From: Sepioteuthis lessoniana
Lineage: Eukaryota; Mollusca; Cephalopoda; Myopsida; Loliginidae
Length of the DNA: 64,000 bases
Assembly: GCA_963585895.1 (NCBI GenBank)
Contig: OY757921.1
Span: 78,756,147-78,820,146, forward strand
Reading direction: 5' to 3'
Positions 30,290 through 40,293 of this stretch are shown here, one piece after another (position 1 is the stretch's first letter; every line of letters begins with the position of its first letter). A program made the position numbers and the translations under genes. Under the pieces are notes generated by a model. The model did not search any database. It saw only the letters and a list, made by a program, of their open reading frames with translations, and was not told where the DNA came from.

Positions 30290-30986
30290 CCTTTTCACTT
30301 TCTTTCCTCTTCCTTATTTCCTTTTTTCTTTTCTGTTTTTTCTGTCAGTGCGCGAGATACTTTTTGTCTTTCTTCCTTATTTCCTTTTTTCTTTTCTGTT
30401 TTTTCTGTCAGTGCGCGAGATACTTTTTTCTTTCTTCCTTATTTCCTTTTTTCTTTTCTATTTTTTCTGTCAGCGCGCGGGATACTTTTTTTCTTCCTTC
30501 TTTATTTCCTTTTTTCTTTTCTGTTTTTTCTGTCAGCGGGCGAGATACTTTTTTCTTTCTTCCTTATTTCCTTTTTTCTTTTCTGTTTTTTCTTTCAGCA
30601 TGGGATACTTTTTTTCTTTCTTCCTTCCTCATTTCCTTTTTTCTTTTCTATTTTTTCTGTCAGTGCGCGAGATACTTTTTTTCTTTCTCTTCCTTATTTC
30701 CTTTTTTCTTTTCTGTTTTTTTTTTCTGTCAGCGTACGAGATCCTTTTTTTCTTTCTTCTTTATTTCCTTTTTTTTCTTTTCTGCTTTTTCTGTCAGCGC
30801 GCGAGATAGTTTTTTTCTTCGTCTTCCTTATTTCCTTTTTTCTTTTCTGTTTGTTTTTTTTTTTTTTTTTTTCTGTCAGCGTACGAGATACTTTTTTCCT
30901 TTCTCTTCATTATTTCCCTTCTTCTTTCCTGCTTTTTCTGTCAGCGCGTGGGATACTTTTTTCTTTCTTCCTTATTTCCTTTTTTC

Positions 30987-31018
<32 letters not shown>

Positions 31019-31065
31019 GTTTTTCTGTCAGCGTACGAGATACTTTTTCTTTCTCTTTCTGATTT
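30290..31065. repeat. 65-bp pyrimidine-rich minisatellite, about 11-12 units
   Basis: Each unit has 'ctgtcagcgcgcgagatac' followed by about 45 bp of T/C-rich sequence ('ctttcttccttatttccttt'). The anchor occurs 11 times between 30,346 and 31,040, with variants gtcagtgcgcgagatac, gtcagcgcgcgagatac and gtcagcgtacgagatac. One unit near 31,000 carries a (GTTTT)n expansion. Its F/S-rich open frames are artefacts. Confidence 0.95.
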
Positions 31066-31479
31066 CTTGTTCTTTTATTTCCCATGTTTCCCAACGAGGT
31101 CTGCATCAGTCGCCTTTGCTGAGTTATCGATTTCTTCAAGGTCAAAATCCTAGGTCCTGGCACCACTTGTAAAACCTTCGTCTCATCTCCCATCCTCACA
31201 TGAGTGTCGTCTGCTTGTTGTTATTGTCCATGCTTGTCGTTTTAGTGGTAACCCATCACGTTCTTTATATCGACCAAGGGGTCGCCGTGGCTAACAATTT
31301 ATGAACAAAGAATGGATGAAACGATTGTGTTGTACACCAGATTTATTTGATTCGGTCCCAAGTGGGAATGTGGTATTGTACTGCCTGCTTTTTCTCTGTC
31401 TTAGTAAGTTAAACTGAAGTTAACATCCAGGTCTTAATTTAGCCTTCCCTGTTCCGAAGTATTGTTTTTACACCTTGTC
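31066..31479. other. Unassigned stretch
   Basis: No family recognised. 'ctggcaccacttgtaaaacc' at 31,157-31,176 stands out only weakly. Confidence 0.4.
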
Positions 31480-31722
31480 AGCAATGCTTAGAATACACTG
31501 ACCGTATCCCTTACAGAGGGGTAAGACCCTCACCAAAAAAAAAACCGGATGTCCTTTGTATGACACTAAGCTGCATCAGGCTCCTGTTGTGGAGTCATGG
31601 ATAGAATGGAATGCCCCTTCATCACCCTTATTCCCAGGTTCATTCTGACCTAGAGTAGATGTACTCGCTTCGACAATAGAGATTATGTGTCAAACAGATC
31701 ATTTTATATACACAGTGTATAA
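31480..31722 (+). mobile_element. Element D, 5' part, forward strand
   Basis: 'ccttacagaggggtaagacc', 'gtatgacactaagctgcatc', 'tattcccaggttcattctga' match the D 5' region. Confidence 0.7.
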
Positions 31723-31831
31723 AAGAAAATATTTTTAAGAAACATCTATGCAAAAACGCTAACGTATTATGCTAGCAAAAATTGCGCAAGGTTGTGCCCT
31801 CTATGCTGTTAAATGTAAGCAATTCAGATAA

Positions 31832-32052
31832 TTATCACCATCAAGGTGCGCTGACAACACGAATTCCCTTGACACTCTTTCTCTCCATCTTTACCTATCG
31901 GTCATCGCTCTTGGCTAGTCCTCTAGACAGCATCTACTGACCACACAGAGCTTATGAATGTAAATTTTTGCCGGCCGGTCTACATTGGTGTGTCCATGTG
32001 TACTAGTCCATAGGACAACGTCGCATATGAGTTCATCTTTACTTCTCCGGGC
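31832..32052 (-). mobile_element. LINE-R 3' end, reverse strand
   Basis: From 'ttatcaccatcaaggtgcgc' through 'gcatctactgaccacacaga' to 'catatgagttcatctttac': the LINE-R codons for DELI, GRPART and LCADTG read in reverse. Confidence 0.75.
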
Positions 32053-32189
32053 AAGGAGGTGGGCGCCACCCGTTCAATATATTATCGCATGAAAGAGTTT
32101 TGGGGTAGTCTGTGTAATAAATGCCCACTACTTCAGCTTCTCGCAACATTGCAGCTTTATAGGATCAAGCAAAAATCATAGTACGACTT

Positions 32190-32485
32190 GAGTTACCCGT
32201 GGTGTAATGGTTATCGTCGTAGGAAATGGACACGGTGACACGAGTTCAAATTCTGGACGACACTGTTTGCATTTCTTATAGCACTAATACCCTTGGGAAA
32301 GGTATGAATCCAATTATTCTCCCTCCAGCTATGGGTAAATAGTAGGGTAGACTAGGTTCTTCAGCCTTGGTGCGGCAACTAGTCTAGGAGAAGGAAAACT
32401 CTGAATTGAAACCTGTTAGACTCCGCTTAAAAAATTGACCTTGTGTCATATCCTTCCCGAGCGGAGGGGTTGGTAAATATGATTA
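32190..32485 (+). mobile_element. SINE-B, full length
   Basis: Head 'acccgtggtgtaatggttat', box B 'gagttcaaattctgg', core 'aatacccttgggaaaggtat', end 'gagcggaggggttggtaaat'. Confidence 0.9.
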
Positions 32486-32515
32486 GGTTATAGTCAATCA
32501 TCCCCATCACACCAA

Positions 32516-32790
32516 CTAAAGTAAAAAGTAAGTAAAGTGTGCGACCATATTCGAGGGTAACCCGAAGGCTCCCTTTTCGATAGCTACTACACCAATGTGT
32601 AGGGGAGGGCGCTACTCCTTCCCTGGATTGCTCTACTTTACCCTTGATCCGTACCTTATAATGCTGAGTGTTAAGCAAGGAGGCATCAAGTACCATTTTT
32701 TGAGTCTTTGGTATGACTCGACTTGGGATTGAACCCAGGTCTCCCGGGCCATTGGCGAACACTCTAACCCCTAGGCCAGACTCCTCTATT
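32516..32790 (-). mobile_element. SINE-A, full length, reverse strand
   Basis: Plus-strand reading 'agtaagtaaagtgtgcgacc' to 'ctctaacccctaggcc'. Abuts the GA/CA-rich microsatellites at 32,802-32,832 and (GA)n at 32,876-32,901. Confidence 0.9.
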
Positions 32791-32870
32791 TCCCCCTCAC
32801 ACACAGAGAGAGAGAGAGACACACACACACAGATTTTTCTCAAAGCTCGTTCATGAACGGAATGGTGTCC

Positions 32871-32875
<5 letters not shown>

Positions 32876-32901
<26 letters not shown>
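32876..32901. repeat. (GA)n microsatellite
   Basis: About 13 GA units. Confidence 0.95.
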
Positions 32902-32904
<3 letters not shown>

Positions 32905-32939
32905 CATGTGTTTATTGTTTTCTATTTAAATGTAATTAT

Positions 32940-33072
32940 TCGTAACAATTAGCCTTAATAAATAACTACACACAAAAAATGTAAATATGAACGTACAATG
33001 AATACGATTCCCTAACCTCTTGGCATAGGATAAGTCTAGACGGCTTAATTTGCCGTTAATAAATCAATTTGT
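32940..33072 (+). mobile_element. Element F, forward strand
   Basis: 'aatatgaacgtacaatgaat', 'acgattccctaacctctt', 'gacggcttaatttgccgtta' then 'aaatcaatttg'. Confidence 0.65.
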
Positions 33073-33091
33073 TAATATAATTCTTTTCATC

Positions 33092-33296
33092 ACATAGCAT
33101 TAATACCCTTGGGAAAGGTATGAATCCAATTATTCTCCCTCCAGCTATGGGTAAATAGTAGATCAGATTAGGTTCTTCAGCCTTGGCGAGGCAACTAGTC
33201 TAGGAGAAGGAAAACTCTGAATTGAAACCTGTTAAACTCCGCTTAAAAAATTCACCCTGTGTCATATCCTGCCCGAGCGGAGGGGTTGGTAAATAG
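33092..33296 (+). mobile_element. SINE-B, 5'-truncated
   Basis: Begins within the body at 'cacatagcattaataccctt' and is complete to 'ggaggggttggtaaatagg'. The tRNA head is missing. Confidence 0.85.
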
Positions 33297-33377
33297 GATA
33301 GCACGACTGGAATTCGAACTCGCTTACTACGATGTCGCAGTCCAGGACGTTAGCCACTACGCCACGGGGACTCTCTC
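33297..33377 (-). mobile_element. SINE-C head, reverse strand
   Basis: Reverse of the tRNA-like head and box B: 'ctggaattcgaactcgctta' to 'gttagccactacgccacgg'. Its core and tail are absent; it is fused to the end of the preceding SINE-B, perhaps by recombination between the shared cores. Confidence 0.8.
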
Positions 33378-33737
33378 TGCTACCGTAATAGTTGTTGTGT
33401 TTAAATGACACTAAAAGGGAAACAATAAAGAGTGGGTGTGTCTACTGGCGGTCCCATGAACATCATAGAAAACCATCCTCGTTCTCTTTAGCCTCTGCTC
33501 TTTGGAGATAAAAGACGTCGTCTTCTGCTCGACTTGATTTATTGTAAAGCTAACATGATAATAATCCTTTTACTGTCCATTAATCTTAAGTAGGATTTTC
33601 CGTTTTTGCACCCCTTTTTACATACTACTTGTTCATAGAACAATTTATGCATATTATATCTGTTGAGACGCGTTTGTGTATTCTCGTCAATACTGGTTTA
33701 ATTTATATTACGTAGAGTATTGAAAAAAGAACAGACA
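33378..33737. other. Unassigned stretch
   Basis: No recognised element. Confidence 0.45.
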
Positions 33738-34226
33738 GTGAAAAAGCTGAACCATTTTTTATTATTCCCTCAAATGGAAGTCAGACCTGTCCGATAAAAT
33801 AAAACGCAATTTTTTCCAAACAGCGGTCGTGTTGATACTACTATATGGATCCACTACGTGGACGCTAACCATGCGTATGAAAAAAAAGCTTGACGGCAAT
33901 TACACAAGAATGCCACAAGCTGTATTGAACAAATCCTGAAGGCAAAATCCCAACAAAACAGCTGTGCGGCCACCTACCACCCATCTCGAAAAATTAGACG
34001 AATAAGACGTGCAGTACACTGCTGGAGAAGTAAGGGCTAACTCACAAGCGATGTACTCCTACAGACGCCCTCACACGGACGGTCAAGGGTTGGGTGACTA
34101 GCTAGAACCTATATATAACAGCTCAGTACTGATACAAGATGTAGCATTGAAGACCTGCCGGGAGCGATGGACGATAGAGGCGAGTGGTGAGAGAGGATCA
34201 AGGAAATCCGTATTAGTGGAACGACA

Positions 34227-34255
<29 letters not shown>
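33738..34255 (+). mobile_element. LINE-R C-terminal part with long (GAT)n tail
   Basis: Reads WKSDLSDKI, VVLILLYGSTTWTLTMRMKK, KLDGNYTRMPQAVLNKS, then the GHCWRSKG-like region and RERWTIEAS..., ending 'ggaacgacatgatgatgatg' with (gat)n at 34,229-34,254. Frame changes present. Confidence 0.85.
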
Positions 34256-34257
<2 letters not shown>

Positions 34258-34456
34258 AAAAATTCCCTTTGTTGTAGTAAATGTCATAATTTTCTAAAAA
34301 GAAAATTCACAGAAACAACAAAAAATAGATAATCTTATTGTAAAATACATCAAATTTCTTCTGATTCACCCACCTAACTCTTCTCACATCTAACTATTAA
34401 AACATACAAAACACACCCGACAGACATTGACATTGCTGAAGAAAATAAAATCTACC

Positions 34457-34881
34457 GGATGTTGACCCAACAATGGCCAGTATCCAACTGAGAAAATCAT
34501 GGCTTCTGCGCATAGGCTCCACACATGGTCTATTCAAAATCCTCAGAAAATTCTGTTATAAAAAAAGGCCAATTTTTCAACCAATCATTTTTTCCACAAA
34601 TAGTGTTTTCTGGAGCCGGAGATTGAAGTCGGGAATATATAAATCAGGCAAGCGGAGGTCACACGAGCAGTTGAATCACCGACTGCTGCAGAGAGCGTCG
34701 CCCGACAACACCGTCAGACCAGATCAAAGCAACCGCTTGCCACCGACCAGATAACCGCCCGTCAGCCGGCTAGATATTCTATTCGCTTGTTTATTCTATT
34801 AATTCAATAAACGAAATAAACTAAATCTTTTTGTCAGTTTTAATTTTTCTTGCAACCACACGCTCGTATATAACAATAATT
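34457..34881 (+). mobile_element. LTR-3: candidate solo LTR (fossil)
   Basis: Bounded by TGTTGACCC at the left and TATATAACA at the right (TG...CA ends), with a TATA-box-like 'gggaatatataaatcagg' at about 34,632-34,649 and poly(A)-signal-like 'aataaacgaaataaac' near 34,806-34,821, an LTR-like order. No target duplication was found and no second copy is in the window, so a single-copy promoter cannot be excluded. Confidence 0.45.
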
Positions 34882-34961
34882 TTTTAGAATTTTCTTTTCC
34901 TTGATTTGATATTTTAATCTGTGATCAGTGCTTTGTTAATGGACACCACATCAAATATTGA

Positions 34962-35088
34962 GGCGCCTTTGGTGGTGTAATGGTTAGCAAGCTCGACTGG
35001 CAAACCTACACGAATGAGTTCGAGTCTGATTGGGTGCCCCTTTTATATGGCCTTGTGCCACATCTAAGCAAAAAGCTTAGTAAATTAC
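34962..35088 (+). mobile_element. SINE-G, complete, 18-bp target duplication
   Basis: Flanked by CACCACATCAAATATTGA (34,944-34,961) and the same 18 bp with one change (35,089-35,106). Head 'ggtggtgtaatggttagcaa', box B 'gagttcgagtctgattgg', short body 'ggccttgtgccacatctaag' and end 'agcttagtaaatta'. About 127 bp: essentially a tRNA-like head with a minimal tail. Confidence 0.9.
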
Positions 35089-35141
35089 CACCGCATCAAA
35101 TATTGAATGGCCCAAAATTGTTCTAATTCTTCATTACTAAG

Positions 35142-35404
35142 TAAGTAAAGTTGGCGACCTTTAGTCGAGGGTAACCAGAAGGCTCCCTTTTCTATAGCTA
35201 CTACACCGAGGTGTAGGGGAGGGCGCTACTCCTTTCCCAGGATTGCTCCACTTTACCCTTGATACGTACCTTATATTGCTGAGTGTTAAGCAAGGAGGTA
35301 TCTAGTACCATTTTTAAAGTCTTTGGTATGACGCGACCTGGGATTGAACCCCGACCTCCCGGACCATTGGTGAACACTCTACCCTCTAGACAAATGAGCC
35401 TGTT
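35142..35404 (-). mobile_element. SINE-A, full length, reverse strand
   Basis: Plus-strand reading from 'agtaagtaaagttggcgacc' to 'ctctagacaaatgagcc', the reverse of the GGCTCATTTGTCTAGAG head. Confidence 0.9.
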
Positions 35405-35635
35405 AATGATAATTTTCATTTTTTTTCATGCAAAACTGTATATATTAAATATTTTGGTGTGTGTAAATGAGCTTATCTTTCTTGTTCTTCACTCAGTGCT
35501 TGAGTATCGCAGATGTGCTAATATTACATTGATATTTGAGGGTTGTTTAAAATTTTCTAAGACTCATTTCGAAGAAGTTCTAGAAACTTGACAGTCTTCC
35601 ATTATTTTTCTACATAGCCCCCTTTGATATCACCG

Positions 35636-35830
35636 TTTTATCAGCTGGGGCTGTTAAATACGCCGAATGCGTCTCTGCAGAGGGGTAAGACCCCCCCCCG
35701 CTCCACTGAGTATTACACTAAACTGATGGTCAGGTTCCAAATATGGAACTTTGGAGAATGTGGTGTATATCTTTATTGTCATTACTCCCAGATTCACTCT
35801 AATCTGCATTGGTTATACCTCTTAGGGTCA
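35636..35830 (+). mobile_element. Element D, 5' part, forward strand
   Basis: 'gctggggctgttaaatacgc', 'tctgcagaggggtaagac' and 'cattactcccagattcactc'. Confidence 0.75.
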
Positions 35831-37117
35831 CATTTATGGGTGTGTGACGTTGCATAAATAATTATCCCTGGACGAGAGTCCATTTTATGCGCATGTGACG
35901 TCGAGAGCAGTCTGGCACTTGACACTCCGCAAAATAAGTCCTAGTCAAGACTCCTATTTCGGGCATATGGTAAGCCAGCAAATAATGTGGAGGTTAATTT
36001 GAGGCTAGACTGATCTCAGACGTTGGTAAGGGGGTGCCAATTCACTTTCACATACATCACCAAGTCCTTTGGCTTCCTACCCCCTCAGATAGCAGAAGAA
36101 CGAGCTTCTGGGTTAGAAAATATTAACTGTAGTCAAATTTCTAAAATTCCCTTGTAATGTTTTAAGGTGACAATAAGACGTTTAGCGAAAATTAATAAAA
36201 TCGATACGACGCTGAAACAGATACGTGCAAAAGAAGACGAATCGATAGAGGTATGACACAACCAAAAGATTTTAACACAAGGGTGCATTTAAAATACAAC
36301 AAACTTTTAATGGGCGACGACCAGACAAATAATGGTGAGATTTCAGAAACAGTTCTTTTTCCTTTCTCTTTTCTTTTTACAATATAACAAAATTTTAAGT
36401 CAACGGGAAAGCATCAAACGGAAATGTCTATCAAACGTTCTTTCTTCATCTTTCTCTTTTTTCTTTCTTTCTTTTTTCTCTTACATTTTCTCAAGTAAGA
36501 GTGTTTAAATCGCCGAACTGAAGCATGTAACCAAGTTCATTCACTAATTTAAGTATTGAGGAAATAGAATCTTTTCAGTTTCTCTCTTTCTTTTTTGAGT
36601 ACATATAACTTTCCAATATTTAAGAATTGTAGAAGGAAAACAGTTTAAGTTGTACTTTTCTTTGACGAGATTCAATGTTCAAATTCCTTTCTCTCCTTTT
36701 TACGGGTGAGTGACCTCCCGGAATCGGCGGAGATCAGCGTGTTTCTCTCGCTGACTTCTGTCCAAAACTCTGTTCTACTCTTTTTACGCGTGACTTTCCC
36801 CGGAGTCGGCTGAAAATCAGCATGTCTTTCTAACGCTGACTTCTGTCCCAAACTGAAGATTCGGGTAATGACATTTTGGCGCGAGGTACCTGTGGGCTAA
36901 TCATTCGACTTTTCCTACTTCCACCATCAAGTCAGGTCACGCCAACTTGATTAACCTGGACTTCTTTCGTTCAACAGACTACAGGTTATAGAGTGCGGGT
37001 AGCTTGACCTTCTTTCCTATACCATTTTAACGGTCAGTTTTAGTGCCTGTTGATTCAAATTAAATGAGGGTAAGGGAATTGACCTCTCCTTCCCTCTCTC
37101 TGTCGCATATCACATCA
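35831..37117. other. Unassigned 1.3 kb with a 80-bp tandem duplication
   Basis: No coding potential or known element. Two diverged tandem copies of an 80-bp unit lie at about 36,697-36,775 and 36,779-36,855 ('atcagcgtgtttctctcgct' / 'atcagcatgtctttctaacg', each ending 'tgacttctgtcc'). Two TGACGTC-type palindromes occur near 35,846 and 35,898. This is the longest non-repetitive-looking stretch in the first half of the window. Confidence 0.4.
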
Positions 37118-37450
37118 CAGGTGTAATAGAATTGTTCAGTCATTTACTTGGGATTGTTATTAGTTATTTGAAACAATTCTACGGTGGAATAGCAATACTT
37201 GAAAAATAGAATTACTAATGTTAACTAGTAATACTTGAAACCATTTAGAATGTGTGCAAACAAATGTTTAATATTAAATAGAATTATTCGCGATAAATAG
37301 CAATACTTGATACCATTTAGATTTTGTGCAAACAAATGATTAATATTAAATAGAATTATTAGCGTTAGACAGGAAAAATTGAAACCAAGTAACTATGTGA
37401 AAATAAATGAGCTCAAACAATTCGTTTAAAAACAAAGTTTCCATCAAACC
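37118..37450 (+). mobile_element. Element D subrepeat region, forward strand
   Basis: Contains about three tandem 60-70 bp units, 'aatacttgaaaccatttaga' + 'gtgtgcaaacaaatg' + 'ttaatattaaatagaattat', starting near 37,195, 37,235 and 37,305. It shows that D has an internal tandem-repeat array. Confidence 0.75.
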
Positions 37451-37468
37451 ATTCGCTTAAAAATTATA

Positions 37469-38554
37469 CAGTTACACGCATAAGTATGAGATACATGTTA
37501 TTTTTCTATTATAACTCTAGTTTATGTTCACCATTTTTCCTGATATTTGGCAAGTAATATCTCGTAAAGTTCCTTACTCGTTCTGAAATTAAAACTGATC
37601 TTGAGGGTGCTGGAATTAATGTAAGTATGGATACCATTAGCAGAGCTCTATATCGTACAGGCTTTCATTCAAAATCACCAAGAAAAGTGCCTTTACTGAA
37701 AACCAAACATTTCAAAAACCGATTAAACTTTGTCGAAACTTTTGAAAAAAAAGGTATGCAGTTTTGGGAAAAGGTAATCTGGTCGGATAAAGTGAAAGTT
37801 GAACTATTCGGAAGGAACACAGCGACAAGTGTTTGGCAAAAAATGGCACTGTCTTCAAGAAGCACAATACCATCCCAACAGTTAAGTTTGGGAGTGACTC
37901 CATTATGATATGGGGATGCTTTTCATCTAAGGGCACTGGCGAGTTACAAGTTATCCATGGTAGAATAAATGGCAGCATGTAGAGGGAGATTCTAGAGAAG
38001 AACCTTCAGAAATGTGCAACATCTTTAGGATATGGTCGGAATTTCGTGCTTCAACACAACAATGATCCCAAACATACCGCAAAACTTACAAAGGAATGGT
38101 TTGAAAATAATGGTATTAATACTCTCAATTGGCCAAGTCAGTCTCCTGACATGAATCCAATTGAGAATTTGTGGAATACTTTGAAGGTTAAAGTTCATAA
38201 GCGGAATCTACAAAATATCAAGCAATTAGAGGAATTATGCAAGGAAGGATGGGGTAAAGTAACGCTGGATCAGTGTAGAAAACTTGTGGCCAACTATAGA
38301 AAGCGACTGGAAGCATTGAAACCAAACAGAGGCTTTGCAACAAAATATTAAATTGATGTATCCAATACTTTTGCATAGGCTAATTTTGAACTTTGATAAA
38401 AAAAAGGATTTAACCATGAGTTTTTAATTTTCCTTCCACATACCTCTAAAACAACTTTTCGAAATATTACTTACCAAATATCAGGCAAAATGGCGAACAG
38501 AAACTAGAGCTATAACAGGAAATAACATGTATCCAATACTTATGCGTGTCACTG
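37469..38554 (+). mobile_element. Tc1-like transposon with about 95-bp inverted repeats
   Basis: Left TIR 37,469-37,565 (CAGTTACACGCATAAGTAT...) and right TIR about 38,459-38,554 (reverse: CAGTGACACGCATAAGTATT...) match along roughly 95 bp, including 'cctgatatttggcaagtaat' / 'cctgatatttggtaagtaat'. A TA precedes the left end; the right-flank TA is not immediate. At about 1.09 kb it is shorter than typical 1.6 kb Tc1 elements because the N-terminal transposase region is gone. Non-autonomous. Confidence 0.9.
37565..38351 (+). pseudogene. Tc1-like transposase remnant (DDE, catalytic Asp changed)
   Basis: Tc1 transposases cut and paste via a DD34E triad. Seen in order: GINVSMDTISRALYRTGFHS, SPRKVPLLKTKHFKNRLNF, WSDKVKVELFG (first Asp kept), VKFGSDSIMIWGCFSSKGTG, then VLQHNNDPKHTAKL, where the usual QxDNDPKH has Asn at the second catalytic Asp, and SPDMNPIENLW (Glu kept), ending GFATKY and TAA at 38,349-38,351. 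A frame change lies near 37,838-37,845 and a TAG at 37,979-37,981 replaces the usual Tyr. About 230 of about 340 residues remain; both N-terminal helix-turn-helix domains are missing. Inactive. Confidence 0.9.
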
Positions 38555-38557
38555 GGT

Positions 38558-38587
38558 GTATATATATATATATATAGAGAGAGAGAG
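38558..38587. repeat. (TA)n(GA)n microsatellite
   Basis: Short compound run between the Tc1 end and a truncated SINE-A. Confidence 0.9.
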
Positions 38588-38802
38588 TGGGGTTCAATCC
38601 CAGGTCGAATCATACCAAAGACTCAAAAAATGGTACTTGATTCCTTCTTGCTTAATTCTCAACATTATAAGATACGTTTAAAGCGTAAAGTTAAGCAATC
38701 CAGGGAAAAGATTAGCACCTTCCCCTACACCTCGGTGTAGTTGCTTTTGAAAAGGGAGCTTTTGTGTCACCCTCGACTACGCCGCGCAAACTTTAGTTTT
38801 TA
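38588..38802 (+). mobile_element. SINE-A, 5'-truncated
   Basis: Starts at box B ('gtggggttcaatcccaggt') and runs to 'cgcaaactttagtttttact'. Diverged. A (TA)n tract follows at 38,808-38,840. Confidence 0.85.
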
Positions 38803-38803
38803 C

Positions 38804-38840
<37 letters not shown>

Positions 38841-38842
<2 letters not shown>

Positions 38843-39050
38843 CACCGACCAACCAATCCTTGATGCCAATGCACTTTATCCAATGATACTCCTGCATTGC
38901 AATCCCATCACATAAGATGGTGGCACCCAGATCCTCCAAAGACTCCGTCACAATACTTTTAACCTCATCATTGATTCCAAAATGCGGACCACGCAGGTAA
39001 GATTTGAGTTTCGGAAACAGGAAGAAAAATGAATATATTCACTACTTCCA
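38841..39050 (-). pseudogene. mariner-3: transposase C-terminal fragment
   Basis: One minus-strand frame is open for more than 60 codons: FFLFPKLKSYLRGPHFGIND, EVKSIVTESLEDLGATIL, then CDGIAMQEYHWIKCIGIKDW. The (D)FFLFPKLK...KCI..xGDYVE layout is that of IS630/mariner-superfamily C-termini. It differs in sequence from mariner-1 and mariner-2. Only this domain remains. Confidence 0.6.
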
Positions 39051-39112
39051 ACCAACCCAATAACACATTCTTTAAATTTCTGTTTCCAGACCTTTATCTT
39101 CTGAAAGTTTGG

Positions 39113-39487
39113 AGTTGTTTGTGGTGTAATGGTTATCGTTGTTGGAGATTAACAAGACGACCTGAGTTTAAATCCTGGACGAATCTGTTACATTTCACAT
39201 TGCGCTAATACCCTTGAGAAAGATATAAGTTAGCGACCATAGTCGAGGGTGACCCGAAGGCTCCCTTTTCGATAGCTACTACACCAAGGTGTAGGGGAGG
39301 GCGCTACTCCATTCCCAGGTTAATAAAGATATAAACACCATTATTTTCCCTCCTGCTACGGGTAAATAATTGGGAAGGTTGTACTTTTTAACCTTGATAG
39401 GGCAAATGCTTTAAGAGAAGGAAAACTCTGAATTCAATCTTATTTTCTCCGTTTACAAATTGACCTTGTGTCATACCCTGTTCATGA
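39113..39487 (+). mobile_element. SINE-B, diverged, carrying a nested SINE-A piece
   Basis: Head 'tttgtggtgtaatggttatc', core 'taatacccttgagaaagata', then (after the insert) 'ataaacaccattattttccc' and tail 'aaattgaccttgtgtcatac'. Older than the nested SINE-A. Confidence 0.85.
39229..39324 (-). mobile_element. SINE-A 3' half with 10-bp target duplication, inside SINE-B
   Basis: Reverse-strand 3' part of SINE-A ('gttagcgaccatagtcgagg' to 'actccattcccagg') bounded by perfect AAAGATATAA at 39,219-39,228 and 39,325-39,334. The head is absent, so it inserted 5'-truncated. Confidence 0.9.
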
Positions 39488-39489
39488 AG

Positions 39490-40293
39490 AGACACAAGGA
39501 GACACTTTAGCCCCATACCTGTTTATTATCTGCCTAGACTACGTGGTTAGAACGTCTATTGATTTGATGAAAGAAAACGTTTTCAAACTGGCAAACGAAA
39601 GAAGCAGAAGTGTAACATACCCATGATATGCGAAACGTACATAGAATGTTCGTAACATATATAAATAGAACATAGGAATCCCGAAACACGAAAAACACTT
39701 ACGACTTCTTAGTTCAGGTAAGAAACTTTTTATTACCTTTGAGTTTAAAGGTTTTTAGACATAAGGAGAAAGAGGCACAATCTTTCTATGCTGGGTTTTC
39801 CATCTGCCCTCCCCCCAACACATGCAGCACCCGCCGAAAGTCACCCTTCTTCCTCGGACTGCAAGACTCAACTCAACTAAATGACTTTTTCAAAATCTCC
39901 AAAATCCTCCACGCGCGCTTCCAGTGCATGACATCATTCACATCCACTATTCCTGGGATTTTTATTTTGACATATGTGAACGACACATCTTCCTCGCGCG
40001 CGCGTTAACACCTGCGCTCAAGTTTGCACCTAACTAACCCATGTGCTGAGCCGAACGGTTCTCAGCCTAACTAAACCCAAAGGCAAGATATATAGAACGA
40101 AATCCCTTGGCCATTATATTACAGAAGATACCCCGCACAAACAATTACGGAGGTGGATTACGCTGATAACATAGCGCTTCAAGCAAATACACCCACCCAA
40201 GCTGAAATCCTGTAACATAATCTGGAACGAGCAGAGGGCCAGGGAGATCCATGCTAGCAGCGTGACATGTTGATGATGATGATGATATATATT
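39490..40293 (+). mobile_element. LINE-R RT fragment split by a solo LTR
   Basis: Left part reads QGDTLAPYLFIICLDYVVRT and SIDLMKENVFKLANERS; right part (40,124-40,293) continues RRYPAQTITEVDYADNIALQ (YADD-type motif, here YADN) and TPTQAEIL, then jumps to the extreme 3' end ('gccagggagatccatgctag', (atg)n at about 40,268-40,287). About 0.6 kb between RT and 3' end is deleted. Confidence 0.85.
39611..40123 (+). mobile_element. LTR-1 solo LTR (fossil) in LINE-R
   Basis: TGTAACATACCC...ATTATATTACA, 513 bp, 4-bp target duplication GAAG at 39,607-39,610 and 40,124-40,127. Best-bounded LTR-1 copy; both ends whole, solo. Confidence 0.9.

Noticed and set aside
30264-31153. Plus-strand open frames of up to 232 codons, rich in Phe and Ser
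   Set aside because: Translation of the T/C-rich 65-bp minisatellite in several frames at once; no membrane-protein gene is implied.
32427-32843. 138-codon minus-strand frame as a gene
   Set aside because: It is translated SINE-B and SINE-A sequence (RVFANGPGDLGSIP is the SINE-A head in translation), not protein-coding.
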